Shown piece after piece: positions 11,101 through 22,867 of a stretch of DNA of 64,000 bases. Every line of letters starts with the position of its first letter. The first letter of the stretch is position 1. The notes beneath the pieces are model-generated. The model searched no databases and was not told where the DNA came from. It saw nothing but the letters and a program-made list of their open reading frames with translations. This DNA is from Pegea sp. RAD2-039 (taxonomy: Eukaryota; Chordata; Thaliacea; Salpida; Salpidae): the NCBI GenBank assembly GCA_034620365.1, contig JAQGEQ010000305.1, forward strand, positions 868,001-932,000, given 5' to 3'. A program made the position numbers and the translations under genes.

Positions 11101-14100
11101 CAAAAAGAGGTCTTGACTGGCTACACATTCATTTTCAGGGAGTAAAGAAAGCATCACATTGTTGTCTTCACCTGAAATTTCCCAATTTTCAGTTAATTCA
11201 TCGATTTCAACCACGATTGTGACTCACCAGGTTTAATACAACCCATATTTGGTGTGACAAAGTACCTAGAAGGCTCACTTGATTTAATTTTGTATACAAT
11301 AGACTTTCTTCCAGTGATGTTGCTCAATTGGAGATTGGTAGTATATCTACCATTTGTTTTATCTTTTAAATATTTGTTGAAAGTGATTACATTTGCTGGA
11401 CTGAAATTGAAACAAAATTTTCAAAAGTTTGAAATCAAATTGAACAGATGTTGAAAATTTAATCAAAAATTTGTTCTTTAAAAGTGATGTTGCTCTCATA
11501 GTTTTAGTTTGTTACATTATTGAATTTGTGATAATTATTAGATAACCTTAGTGATAATGCGTCTCCCAGTTTTCCAATACTAGTCGTTGAAGATTTGATA
11601 TTATTTGAGATATTTTCATCTACAACAAGTTTCTGTAACGAAGAAATTGATCAAACAATTTGATCATTTATGATAAAAAGATTTGGGATATTTTCAACAA
11701 ATTAATTTGAAATCAAATTTCTTTTTTTTTTAAATTACAATTTTTATCATAAAATAGAAACAAACAAATGAATTTAAAAAATTTAACTTTTATGGAAAAT
11801 TATTTCTAAAATTAAATTTGCAAACCTGTGTTAAGGGTTGGCATTTTCTTTCACTTTCAAATTCAATGTTTAATCTGCAAAATTAAAAACTTCAAAACCT
11901 ACAAGATTTTATGAAATTTCAATCTAACAATTTTATGAATGAATCATCAAAAAACTAATAAATCTAGAGATTATCAAAAGTGATTTTTCTGATTGTCAAA
12001 TACCTTCGTTTATATTTACTACATCTTTTCTCATTTTTCTTCCAAAATTTTTCTACATCACCATTAAAGCGTTTCAACGGGAAAAATGTGAACAAGTAAC
12101 TATCATTACGAACAGTGCATTCAGTTCCATGAACTAAATCTAACCTAATAGCTGCTGTAGCTCCTGTGATTGACAAAAGTTAAAAGGAAGAAATAAAGTT
12201 AAGACATAAAACCTGGTTTAATGACTCCAATATTTGGTCTTGCAAAATACTTTTTTACATCATTAGTTCTAATCTTATAAAGAATAAATTTCTTATCACA
12301 TCCTTCTGTGGTATTGATCATTCTTAAGTTGACACTATAGTTACCAGTTCTTGTGTCTCGGACACGTTTCTTGAATGTTATCATATTAGAAGGACTGGAA
12401 ATAAAATTGATGAAATGAAATGTGTTTAGTGTCGAATAGAAACATCTACCACATGGTCAGCATGTCTGATAATTTTTCTGAATATTCTGCATCAGTCGAT
12501 TCATCTTGAATCCCATCATTTTCATCAGAAGCACTTAATTCACTTGAATCAGATTTCTTTACTGTTTCATTTTCACATATAGTTGTATCAGAAACTTCTT
12601 TATTTACGTTTGATTCAGAACAAAAGTTTGATTTGCTTGAAGAATTATTGAAAAATATTTGTCTACATTTTGTATCGTTGTGATTCTAGAAAAATAATTA
12701 TAGTTTATCAAATCAATTAAAGAAAATATCTTTATAAGTAAATAATAAAAGAACTAACCTCATCTGTTGACATTATATTACTTCTATCAAAATAAACACT
12801 CATTCTGTGGAAGACAGTAAAAAGACTTTTAGAAATTTAACAAATTAGATAAAAATAAAAAGTTATAAAACTGATTTTAGCATGAAATAAACATCTTGAC
12901 CACATCATCAACTTACGTATGTTCCAAAGTACAACCATTTCCCTCATTTCTCTGCCAAAAATCATCTTCATCTTCATCAAATGAATCAACAGGAAAATAA
13001 AGAAGAGATAAGCTACCCTGGTTAATACTATCTTCATTTCCAGGAAGCAAAGAGACTTTAACACTAGCAGAAACACCTGCATTAAAACTAAAACTTAAAA
13101 AAATGTTTCAAAAGCCACAGATGGTGTAAACCTGGCATGATTACACCGACTTTCGGATAAACTTCATATTTGTCAGGTTCATTTGCTGTAATTTTATAAG
13201 GAATAATTTTTGTTGAGTTTCCTTCACTGATGTTATTTAGTTCAAAATTTGCAGTGTAGCTTCCAGTGTTTTCATCTTTTTCATAATTTGTAAATGTCAA
13301 TACACTGGAAGGGCTAAAAAAATGATAAGACATCATAATCTGCTCACAAATTAAGGCTGTTTTAAATTTTCTAAATTTCGCTTATTTCATTCACAGTTTT
13401 ACATTAAGTTCAAAAAGTAAAAGACAAAAAACCTTATCATAAGTAAATCTTTTTGTGTTTTTGATTCAGTTTTGATTGGAATTAAACAACTGTTAGTTTC
13501 CAGAACTTTTATCTCGGCACATTTGCTTGAAGATTCAATAATGCTACCAGCTTCGATTTTACATCCAGTTTCGAGTGTGCTCTCAGCTTCGATTGTGCTC
13601 TCAGCTTCAAATGCTGTACAGTTATTTGATGCATTTTCATTTTCCGATTTTGTAACGGCTTTACTTGATTCAGGACAATCTATAAATTTCAAAATAAATT
13701 CAAATATGTCAAAAAAACAATTCAAAAAAATTTAATGAAAGTTTATTTATTTTTGCAATAAACGAAATTTATCAAATTCAGCAGTCAACTAACTTTGTGT
13801 TTCTTTTCTTAGCTTTCCGTCATCTAGAGGAGGTAATTTATATTGCCAAGCAGCCTCCTAATAATGATAAAAAAGATTTGATTAAATGTTAGAAAACTAA
13901 CTTTGCTGCTATAACAGAAATACACAAAAATAAAATAATTTGCTACATTCAGAGAAACAAAAATATAAGTCATAACTAAAATATACAAATATGTTAAAAG
14001 ATTTTGTGTAAATCAAAAAGTTTAATTCAAAAAATTTTAATCTCGATTAGTTTGTTAGCGTCATTATTTAGATGGGAGAATCAAACAATTGATATGTTCC

Positions 14101-17100
14101 AAACTGAAAATATTTTAGAGAATAAAATGTACAAAAAAATTAATTATCAAATATTTACATAAAAGTATTAAATAAAATTACCTCTCCACCAAGAACTTTC
14201 ACGAGATGCCTATTATGAATAAATGTTGGAAGATTTTGAGCATTTGTGAACCCTAATTTGGTTTTTTGTTCCTCATTCAGCCATTTATTAACTACTTTCC
14301 AAATAGCTGAAGCATAAATAGATGGTTCATATTCTTCAATAACCTGATTACAATCTTCTTCAAAAATCTCAACATTCAAAGACTTTTTAGTAGGGTCCTC
14401 GCAATCATTTGCTATCTCAAAGTGATTACCGTTGAGGTCGTTCATAGTTTTAAAAAGTGATGTATCATCCATAATTGAAGTTACAATCACGAATACAGAT
14501 GGAAAATTTTTTTGTTTAAGATTTTTTAAGATATAATTTGTATAAATGGAAAATTTGTACAGAAATACTTTGTGAATTTGGTATTATAAACAAAAAATAC
14601 AAGTTTTCAGAAACATTTACTAACAAAATCACTAATTATTTACAAGTACAAACATACAGATGGCAAATTTAAACAGACACACTCTAAAATTAAAATTTTT
14701 AACTGATATTTGTTGTTTTCAAATTGACGTCATAATTAAATTTCTTGCAAATTATGTAGAAAATATGGCTGCTGCCAAAAAATTGTAGACTTCTCAAATA
14801 AATTTTTAAATATGTTTGCTGAAGTAAAACCAAGAATTAAAAATAGCTAAAACTCTTTTCTTATTTTTTTAAACCATAACGGAAATAAGTTTTAACTTAC
14901 ATACTTATAATTCAGAATAATAATTTTTTGAATTCCTATAAAACTTCATGCATACTTGCCATACTTGCTAATTTTGATAAGTTTTATTTATGAAAAGAAT
15001 GTTATAAAATATTTTACAAATTTTTTAAAGAAAATAGAAAAAGAAAATATTTATTATAAGTAAACCTTGTAAAAGCACGGTAACAAATAAAACTTATAAC
15101 TCTTAATCTTATAAGCATTAAAGTTTTTAGTTACAGTATTAAATAACGAGCAGATGTAAACTATACAAAGCTATCTTCACATTTCTTGCAATATTTACTT
15201 AAATATTACTTGTATGTAGCAATTTATAGCAGGATGTGTTTTATGAATACCACTTAAAGAATTTAAAAACTAAATTTTATAGCTAATAACATAATTTTTG
15301 AGAAACTATGACTTTATTTAATAACTTTTTGATATTTTAGACTAAAATTATTTTGAAAACTAAAATAATAAGCAACAAAAATATTATTTAAACACTTTAA
15401 ACATATATTTTCCAAGGCATAAAAACAATTGCTTATAAGATACTTAAAAACGTGTCAGAATAATCTAATTGATGACAACTGTCTGTCATAGATATAAATG
15501 TGTTTTATTTCATTTGGTTGTAGAAATACCATAATTTAAAGACATATTTACCGAGAAAGACAAAAATTTTCGTGTGTATGTATTTAACTGACTCTTTATT
15601 TTGGTAAGTGTTCTAAAGGAAGAGCCATGATGTTTTATTTATTTAGGTTTTCTATTTGTTTACAAGTTTCATCGTTTTAGTATTTTCTCATTTACAGTAT
15701 ATTTAAGATTACGAGAAGTTTACTTATAGAAACAAGTATTTAATATAACTAACAGTAAAAGGCTTTTCAGCATAAAATAGAATTTATATTAAATTTTACA
15801 AAATAATTATTAGGTTTGTATACAAAAGGGTTTTTAAATAATTTAATGATTAAATCATCAAACAAAGCATACATAACTTCCTTTTAATGATTTATCTGAG
15901 ATAGTAAAGAAACAAATCTTCTTCAATAGACATTTTATTAACAAAGTCATAAAAATTGGCAGTATTTAAGATTTCTGGGAATATTCTTTTTTTGAAGAAA
16001 AATTGAAGTTTGTTTCAAATGAAGGAATCCAAGAACGCAATAATGATGAATTAATAATAGTAAGAAAACATGAGTAGCTTAAAACTAAATCTAAAACATT
16101 TGCCAAAAGCTTGAAATGTCAAATGACTTGATTGAACAAATTTTTAGTTATAAAATATTTGAAAATGTTTCGGTATAAGCTCAAAAAGACTTTTTTAGTT
16201 CTATTAATCAATTAAACATAGAAGATACTCACCATTCATGATCCAGGGAAGATCATTTATCAAAATCTTTTCTGAAAAAAAGACTTTTAGTCAATTTCAA
16301 AATTACTGAAAAAATTTACGAATGTTGAAAACTTGGATTAATTTCAAATTATTGCAAAATCGTAAATATAATTTGATGATGTAATTTTCAAATGTTATTG
16401 TAATACTTATTTACAGTAAAGAATGAATCACGTGATAAAATCAAGTAGAATTTTTATGGGTGTGGGTTTGGTTAATGACATAGACCACGTGATGAAAGAA
16501 AATAATAAATTTCTCAAAAGTTTCAAACAAACAATGACTTTGCAAAAAACTATTCTTTTACTTCTTACTTTCAGTTTACTTAGTTAAAAGTTATAACAAA
16601 AACTATTTTTATTAGCTCTATGTATAAATAATCTTTAAAAGAGCCTACTCACTGAGGAGATATGGAAAATACTCGTCAAGACATTCCATAATAAAACGAA
16701 TAATTGAGATGTTAATATTACTTAAACCCGCTCCTTTTGTATCCATCAAAAGAGTTATTTGCTTACCTGGCTCATTATGTTGTAACAATTCCAGCCACAT
16801 TGCAAATACTTCCTTAAATTCTTTTATTCTTTTAGTTGAAATTTTTTTGACATGTATGTAAACTGTAAGACGGGATAAATTAAAATCGAATTTTTATGAA
16901 ATGATGAAAGACTCTGGACAATAAATTAAATCATTTAAAAATTGACTTTTATTTGAGTAATAAATCAAAAGTTTACAAGCTCATAAAAAGTAAAAACTTT
17001 TTAATAAATTCAATGTCATAAAACGTCTAAACAAATTACTAAACAATTTTTGGAAAAATAAATGCTACAATCAAGATAGGTGCTTGGAGCTATAAGCAGA

Positions 17101-17998
17101 TGAGTCTTCAGCATCTTGAACCACCAAACACAAGATTTGTTTGTAAGACAAGTTTATATTGACTTGGTGTTGTTGGTCGAGGAGTTTTTACAAGTCAAAG
17201 TGGTAAATCAACTAATCTAACCTTTTGTTGGTGTTCTACAAGCTAATTTGGTGATACTAAAAATCAAAGAATCTTAACTAGATGAGCTCACAAGATTGTG
17301 AATTTATATAAAGCAATTTCTTGTACTCACATACACGAGTTCCATCTACCGCTCTTCCTTTTACATACATGCAAGCATTTGATAATTCTTCTTGATCAAC
17401 AACATATTCATCCAAATCTGCACTGCTTGTATCAAAATATCGATCTTATGTGATCAATTAGTTACTAACTTCTGACATTATGTTGAGCTCTCCATCTTAA
17501 ACACTTAAGTGCAGCCAAGGCAGCTGCTTTGATGTTTCCTTTTTTCTGTTTGATGAAGCAAAATGCCCAGATACTGTCTTGTGTTAGGCGAGAAACATCA
17601 AGTGAGTTAAAAGAGGAAAATTGGAAATCTAAAAATTAATTCTTTTACTTTCATAGAGTTATTGAAACTAGTAATCCTCACCACTTTTATTTCTGTGATA
17701 ATATTCCAAAAAATTCTTGAAATCATCTTCTGATAAATGTAAACTTTAAAATAATAAATTACTCTAATTATTGAAGCAATTTATAAACTTGATTTAGTTT
17801 AAATATAATTAAAAGCTTGCTTAACTGAAAACATAAAGTTTCTACTAAAATATATCAAGATTCTATCACATTTAAGAAACTAAAACTTTTTTGTCACTAT
17901 GTTTAAATGAATGTTAGAATAAATATTTAAGAATATTATCCATACTTGCCGCTTTCTTTGTTGATTAGCTGCTTTTTAGAATGTTTATTGGAGAGCAT
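1834..17998 (-). CDS. MOSPD2: MOSPD2-like protein with CRAL-TRIO domain, 14 MSP domains and C-terminal membrane anchor
   Basis: Probable ER-anchored contact-site protein. MSP domains of the VAP/MOSPD2 family bind FFAT motifs of partner proteins; CRAL-TRIO folds bind lipids. The N-terminal exons 17998-17946, 17743-17682, 17628-17470, 17417-17331, 16862-16653, 16271-16233, 14306-14182, 13857-13794 and 13679-13433 join in phase to about 349 residues. They align with MOSPD2 CRAL-TRIO landmarks: LLMDTKGAGLS, then FPYLL, then INDLPWIMN, then the GG...Y.LPPL.D tail. Fourteen MSP units follow (13313-2190), each usually in three exons: one ending at the G.I.PG turn (phase 1), one ending at ..EHT (phase 2), one short. 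The last exon codes for a hydrophobic anchor. Estimated length is 2,800-3,000 residues against about 518 for human MOSPD2. ATG 17998 follows an acceptor-like TTGATAG directly. It could be annotated as several genes, but continuous phase and a single anchor argue for one. Confidence 0.88.
4354..4823 (-). repeat. MOSPD2: Linker exon with Lys/Glu/Ser/Cys heptad repeats between MSP units 11 and 12
   Basis: In the gene frame the exon (acceptor TTTCAG, donor GTATTTG) codes for a charged tract in which a 21-bp, 7-residue unit of the type K-D-S-C-K-E-E recurs about eight times (roughly 4550-4720), followed by an acidic Ser-rich stretch. The repeat is also open in other frames and on the other strand; those readings are by-products. 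It is likely a flexible or helical charged spacer. Confidence 0.8.
7053..8240 (-). other. MOSPD2: Single 1.19-kb exon spanning MSP units 7-9 (introns absent)
   Basis: This exon opens with the usual phase-1 acceptor (G|GT TGT TCT) of an MSP second exon. It then runs without interruption through the rest of unit 7, linker 7-8, all of unit 8, linker 8-9 and the first part of unit 9, ending at KPG with a GTAACT donor. The other units carry introns at each equivalent position, so about seven introns are missing here. The linkers are Asp/Glu-rich. Confidence 0.9.
14182..14472 (-). other. MOSPD2: Possible alternative first exon of the MOSPD2-like gene
   Basis: The CRAL-TRIO exon that starts at 14306 (after acceptor TTATGCTTCAG) is open in frame for a further 55 codons upstream to ATG 14472. 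The added segment is acidic and protein-like (for example NHFEIANDCEDPTKK). In DNA this AT-rich such an open run is unlikely by chance. A transcript starting here would drop most of the CRAL-TRIO domain but keep all MSP units. No promoter element is visible. Confidence 0.4.
14473..16232 (-). other. Large intron of the MOSPD2-like gene
   Basis: AT-rich intron between the INDLPWIMN exon and the AIWKVVNKW exon (the full intron is 16232-14307). I see no gene, RNA or clear repeat in it apart from the in-frame extension described separately. Confidence 0.6.
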
Positions 17999-18000
17999 CT
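17999..18000 (-). other. Acceptor-like AG directly before the MOSPD2-like start codon
   Basis: Minus strand reads TTGTGTCTTGATAG|ATG. No upstream coding exon is visible, so this is either a trans-splice acceptor or the end of a 5'UTR intron. Confidence 0.45.
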
Positions 18001-21000
18001 ATCAAGACACAAATTTTTACAAGTGAAATCTATAAAAAGAAGTTTCAAATTTCAAGAAATCACTCTTATACCATATAAAGTATTTTCTTTTCTACATATT
18101 GGCTTATATTAAAAGTTTATATCAACTTTTTTATCTATAACATAATAACAAACTCAACAAATAGATTTTTTAATATTTTAATCAAACAAACAACTACTTG
18201 AGATAAAAAGTTGAAATTTTACTAATCAAACCAACAATTAAAGACATATTTAAAAGTCTGGTGACTATTTTAGATATTTGTTGAATTATATTTAACTTTA
18301 TAAACAAAAAATTAATACATGCTACAAAAGATAACATAACTAAACTTATATAAACATATACTTATTGTATAAACTTTAATAAGTTCTTATTTAAATAGTT
18401 CAATAAATTGTAAAAATTTAAATTTTGTGATAAGAATTTTAGAAGAAGATTTAAGAAATCTTTATTATTCCTGTATAAGATGTGAAAACTTTATTTAGTT
18501 GAATATCAAATTATTAAAAAAACATTTTAAGTGTAAAAGATTTTTCTTAATAACCTTTGACAGTAAGAAAACTGAAGAAAAAGAAAAACTAATTCAGAAA
18601 CTGATTAATTAAAACAAAAATAATGTGGTAGAAATAAAATAATTATGTTCTAACTTGAGAATAACTTTAATTACAATTTTTTCAATTAAAAATACCTATC
18701 AACAACAATTTCTTTAAATTAGAATATTAAGAAAACAAAAAAATAAGGTTATTATTCTGAAAAAAAATATTTTTAGTTCTTTTAGATATGTTATATAATC
18801 GCCTGAAATTAACAAACAACAACTTTTCTAATTTTAGTAATAAATACTAATCGTATTTACTAACAACCAGCTGTACAGAGCAAGCACATGGATATAGTAA
18901 CTACTACAAATTCTTTTTAAAATTTATTAGTCCCAAAATGGGTATTTTCATTTAATAAATAAACGAATACTGCTATCTTTATAAATACTTTATATATTTT
19001 ATAAAAACATCAAATTTATTAGGAAAATTAATTTATTGATTTATTTATTATTTTCAATAGTTTGAAAGGCCTCCAAATTTGAGCTGTAATATTTTCTTAT
19101 TTAAATATTCAACTACCGAATCTTAAAACTAGCTGAGAATCATACATTTTCAGCACAAATTATATTAGTCATAAAAGTACATTAACGCTGCTGATAAAGA
19201 TTTATTTATACAAATAAGGTACCAAAAGCTCATGCAAAGTTTGCTAAATGCTAAGCTTGATGTTACTTTTGATTACTGACAATTATGCTAAAGCAAGAAT
19301 AATGTAGAGTGGTTAGATGTACAAAAGGTGCTTAAGATATTAGTGATTTAATCGGCTACATTATTATTATATCAAGTTGACCATTTTATACAACTTTAAT
19401 CACACGTATGTCTAACTAAGCACAAAAGTAATCTTCTCAGCAACTACTTTCAAATTAGGATGCTTTACTTTGGGAAGTCAACCTCAAAACCTAATTGAAC
19501 ACCAAGAAATTCCTACAAAAAAAACAGCAGTTGCATTTACTTTCAAAAAAGTCACACATACAAGATATTAGGGATTAAAAAAAGCATTCTACTAGAGCAG
19601 GGTTTCAGATTGTCAGTCTTGTTTCGAATAAGCTTCAAATAAGTCTCAAAATGTGTTGACTTAGTGGATTAATAAGGCTGGGAAATGTTTCTCCATACTA
19701 TCAGTAAGCTGTGGTTTGTAAAAGTAAAATTTTCGAACCTAGAAAGCACTGCAACTATGAGAATGGTAAGTAATAAAAGTAAGATTTCTTTAAAATGAAA
19801 GATTTCAAGCCAGCAAGCTATTATCACCATAAGGAAGACTCTTTATTGTTTTTAAAATAATTTGAATCTAACTATCTTAAAAACATTTAGCTTGACCATC
19901 ACATTTTTGTGAACATTATCAAAACATTATAATTAGAATCAATTACAGCTAGAATTAGTTTCATTATTAACATGCTTTTGGATATTATATAATTAGCATC
20001 CAGCATGAAAGAGCAACCTGAGTTGCCACTACAGACAGCTTTGATGGGTCCAGTTCTTTTCATCGAAAAGTCATTTTAAAATTCACCGAAAGCCTAAAAT
20101 TATATTCTTCTTTTATCCGTAAAAAGAACTTAGTATAAGAAACTGTATGTTCTATACCAGTAAATTCGCTTAAAATATCAACAAGTAGTGCTTCAATCTC
20201 TTTTAATTTTGAAGAAGCTAGCAACTCGGATTACAAAAGTCTAATACATCGTGTTACAGAGTTATTTTAATTTTGAGTTCAATCTTTCTACAGAGGTGAC
20301 AATATTTCTTTCAAAACTTTGCAATCTGAATACAGCTTCATGTTGAGCGCACAGAGGAGACCTTATAAGATCATTTTAAACATTTCAAATAAGTATGCTT
20401 CAGTGGCGATGACATTTGTATTATTCCTATAGATTCTTATTTACAGTCAAAGTTGTAATTTCAAAGTACATGATATTTATTATTGAAAGATATACAAAAA
20501 ATTTAAATCAACTAATAGATATCGATAATATAGCAAACTCATCAAGTAATTCTCGATCTGAATATTTGATCTTGAAGAGTTTTATTTTTTTTGTTAAAAG
20601 TGGTCGAGTTTCTAATGGTTGAAGATTTCTTCATTTTTGTGCAGCTTGAACAATAAACTTTCTCAAATAAAATATTTTTTTTTCGAAACCTAGCCTAACA
20701 GATAAAAAGAAATTTTTGAAAAAGGTCCAAAGAAGTTAATTAATTTTTTGTAGCTGAGGAATTTTCAACGGTTGAATTTTAATTAATTAAATTAATTTCG
20801 TCAATCCAATTCTTTCAGGTATTTTTGCCAAAACATTTCTTTTGAACAAGATTACATAAAAAGTAAATTGTAAAATATTCTTTAGTCTGTAATCAACAAA
20901 AAATTTCATAATCTTCCAATTCAACTTAATCTTTTGTTGATCATGTGATTACAGTTTTTACACTATTTTTTTTTGCTAAATTCACTTTGTCACCATCCTT

Positions 21001-21180
21001 TGGTCCTGAGACATCTAAGATCTAAAACTCATTGGTCGGCAGCTTTTATTCGCCGGTGACGCTGCCTTAGTGGGACACACTGAATCAGTGCTGCTAAGAA
21101 TATGATCTTACAACGCGGCAGCTTCAAGATGTTTCAGACTTGATGGGAGCCTCGAAAAGACGGAATTTTTTCACCAGCAT
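18001..21180. other. Non-coding AT-rich stretch
   Basis: No convincing gene on either strand. Short open frames, such as one near 20416-20622, have no motif and no splice context. A GC-richer patch at about 21000-21180 precedes the open frame at 21183. Confidence 0.55.
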
Positions 21181-21182
21181 AA

Positions 21183-21545
21183 TCTGATGATATATTAAAG
21201 CAGACAACAAAATGGATAATAACTGTTCATCTAAATTTGTATCGAGTAACAAACTCTTATCCAGGTTTAGAAATCAAGTTCACCTCAAAAAAGTACAAAG
21301 ACCTAACAAAATATTTGTTGGAAAAGCTAGAACAAAGAACTCTCAGTTGTCTGCTTCTGATTGAAACTATCAACAGTGAGCCAATATATTTTCGAGCCAA
21401 GTCGGAGCTGATCCTGAAAATTAGGAAAAAAGAGAAAGCGCAACTAGATGAAGACTTCCATCAATTTCAATCGAACCTCTATAAAAATAATGCCGGATAC
21501 GCTTTTCTCAGACTGACTCACTTAATCTCAAACAAAAATGCTTAG
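21183..21545 (+). CDS. Uncharacterised open frame, possible orphan exon or transposon remnant
   Basis: A 120-codon stretch open to a TAG at 21545, with lower AT content than its surroundings and a protein-like composition rich in Lys and Leu (for example RVTNSYPGLEIKFTSKKY). There is no in-frame ATG near its start. A second, overlapping 50-codon frame begins with ATG at 21211. I recognise no domain. Two overlapping open frames in one GC-richer patch hint at a decayed mobile element or at composition alone. Confidence 0.25.
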   Translation, partial: SDDILKQTTKWIITVHLNLYRVTNSYPGLEIKFTSKKYKDLTKYLLEKLEQRTLSCLLLIETINSEPIYFRAKSELILKIRKKEKAQLDEDFHQFQSNLYKNNAGYAFLRLTHLISNKNA

Positions 21546-21924
21546 AATTCAAAAAACCGTAAATCTTTTGTTATATTTCTTCTTTCGTTGGCATATACTT
21601 TAAGAAAACTAAATAATCCGGAACTTTTTAGTAACTTACATTTAAATTTCTGTAATACATCTTAGTGTGTCTTTCAACAAGTTGAATATTTGGTATTTGA
21701 AATATTAAGTAAACTTTTGGGACAATCTTTTAGTCTTGGGAATTTATTGCAAATCTTTTTTTATAGATTAATATTCCTGCTTCTTGATGTTAGAGATAAA
21801 ACGGATTGTTAAAAACAAATAGATGATTTACGAAATAAATATCTTTGCAATTTTTGGATTTAAAAATTATTCTTTTATGTAAAATTCACAATTTTTATAT
21901 TTTTATATCTAGAAACAAATTTCT

Positions 21925-22190
21925 TATAATTTAAGAAGTTTTGATTATTTCTCTAAAAGGTCAATGCGAAGATTTTTAAGTATTTATCTATCAGTAAGCT
22001 TATAGTTTTGACCTTCAACAGTTCCTAGATAAACGACAGTAAGCCAAGAAAACATTTTTTCGTGAATAAATCTTGTACTTTCTGTAAATTGGATTTTAAA
22101 ATATTTAAGATAAAAAATTCAAAACTTTCAAACAGTAGAACTTTTATTGAAATTTTTGATTAGATTATTTAATTTTAAGCAGAAAAAATG
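21925..22190 (+). repeat. Dispersed direct repeat, copy A
   Basis: Closely matches 25265-25590. Shared blocks include TTTAAGAAGTTTTGATTATT, GTATTTATCTATCAGTAAGC and CGTGAAT(A)GATCTTGTACTT-like ends. The second copy carries about 60 extra bases in its middle. The two copies bracket the left arm of the large inverted repeat. Confidence 0.75.
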
Positions 22191-22867
22191 AAAATTATAT
22201 TTTTTGATGCTTGAGTAGCAGGCTGGGTGCTACAGAAACTTGCAAACTGAAACGTTTAATTAAAATACTTGCTCTGCAGATTTAACTTACAGTCATGTGA
22301 TGTCTTATGAACATAATAAAGAAATTATTTCTATTATTTGGTAAGTTAAAAATATTTTTCTGAAATTGAATGATTTTTGAATAATATTTACTTCTGTAGA
22401 ACATCCAAAAAATGTTTTTAAAGTTGTTTCGTACAAATAATTCAAAAACTCATCATTATCAATTGTTTCCAAAATTCTTACACTAGTTAATAAAAATCCA
22501 ATTAAATGATCAACTAACTGAGGTGAATAATAACTATATATGAATTATAAAAATGTTAAGCTTCTAATAAAACATTGAAACCGAAAAAAATATTTGGTTA
22601 CCAGAAATGATTTTAGTTTAATTTTATTTTAACTTGAAATTAGCTTAATTCTAGCAATTTAGTTGTTTGAAAAAAACAAATCTACAACATTTTTGTTTGA
22701 AAATAAGCTTTTCAAAGTTCAATTCTCAGTATTATAATGATTAATTTTAACATAAACACAAAATTTCAACATTTATTATTGCAATGAACAACCTCAACAT
22801 AACTAGAATATAAATATAAATCAGTTATTTTATAACTTTGTTTACTTATACTTAAAAGTTCTTTTTT

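Larger units (their letters stand above)
2190..13313 (-). repeat. MOSPD2: Array of 14 tandem MSP-domain units
   Basis: Approximate first-exon positions of the units, 1 to 14, by high coordinate in kb: 13.31, 12.40, 11.40, 10.83, 10.13, 9.32, 8.52, 7.74, 7.24, 6.41, 5.46, 4.29, 3.58, 2.75. Each has the VAP-like core: ..F......TG.Y...L.L.N.T......YKIKT..P.KY.V.P..G.I.PG, then S..L.PGNEC, a hydrophobic strand around [KR]F.L, an FW....E.S motif and a closing H...V.F strand. Units are strongly diverged from each other, so the array is old rather than a fresh tandem duplication. The basic residue known from human MOSPD2 (R404, with L406) to bind FFAT is kept as K or R in units 4, 5, 7, 10, 11, 12, 13 and 14. 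Confidence 0.88.
13794..17998 (-). other. MOSPD2: CRAL-TRIO-coding exon block of the MOSPD2-like gene
   Basis: Eight exons code for the N-terminal helical part (LDVSRLTQDSIWAF, then ALKCLRWRAQHNV) and the CRAL-TRIO core. The intron after TRV is phase 1 and restores VFYIHVKK, matching the LFWIRVKYHVK region of human MOSPD2. A cryptic GTAAGC donor inside the 16862-16653 exon (after NEPG) is not used in this model, because the reading continues into the conserved KQITLLMDTKG strand. The lipid ligand cannot be told from sequence. Confidence 0.85.

Noticed and set aside
14182-14472. ATG 14472 as the main start of the MSP gene
   Set aside because: Exons upstream to 17998 join in phase and complete a CRAL-TRIO domain matching MOSPD2. 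The site is kept only as a possible alternative start.
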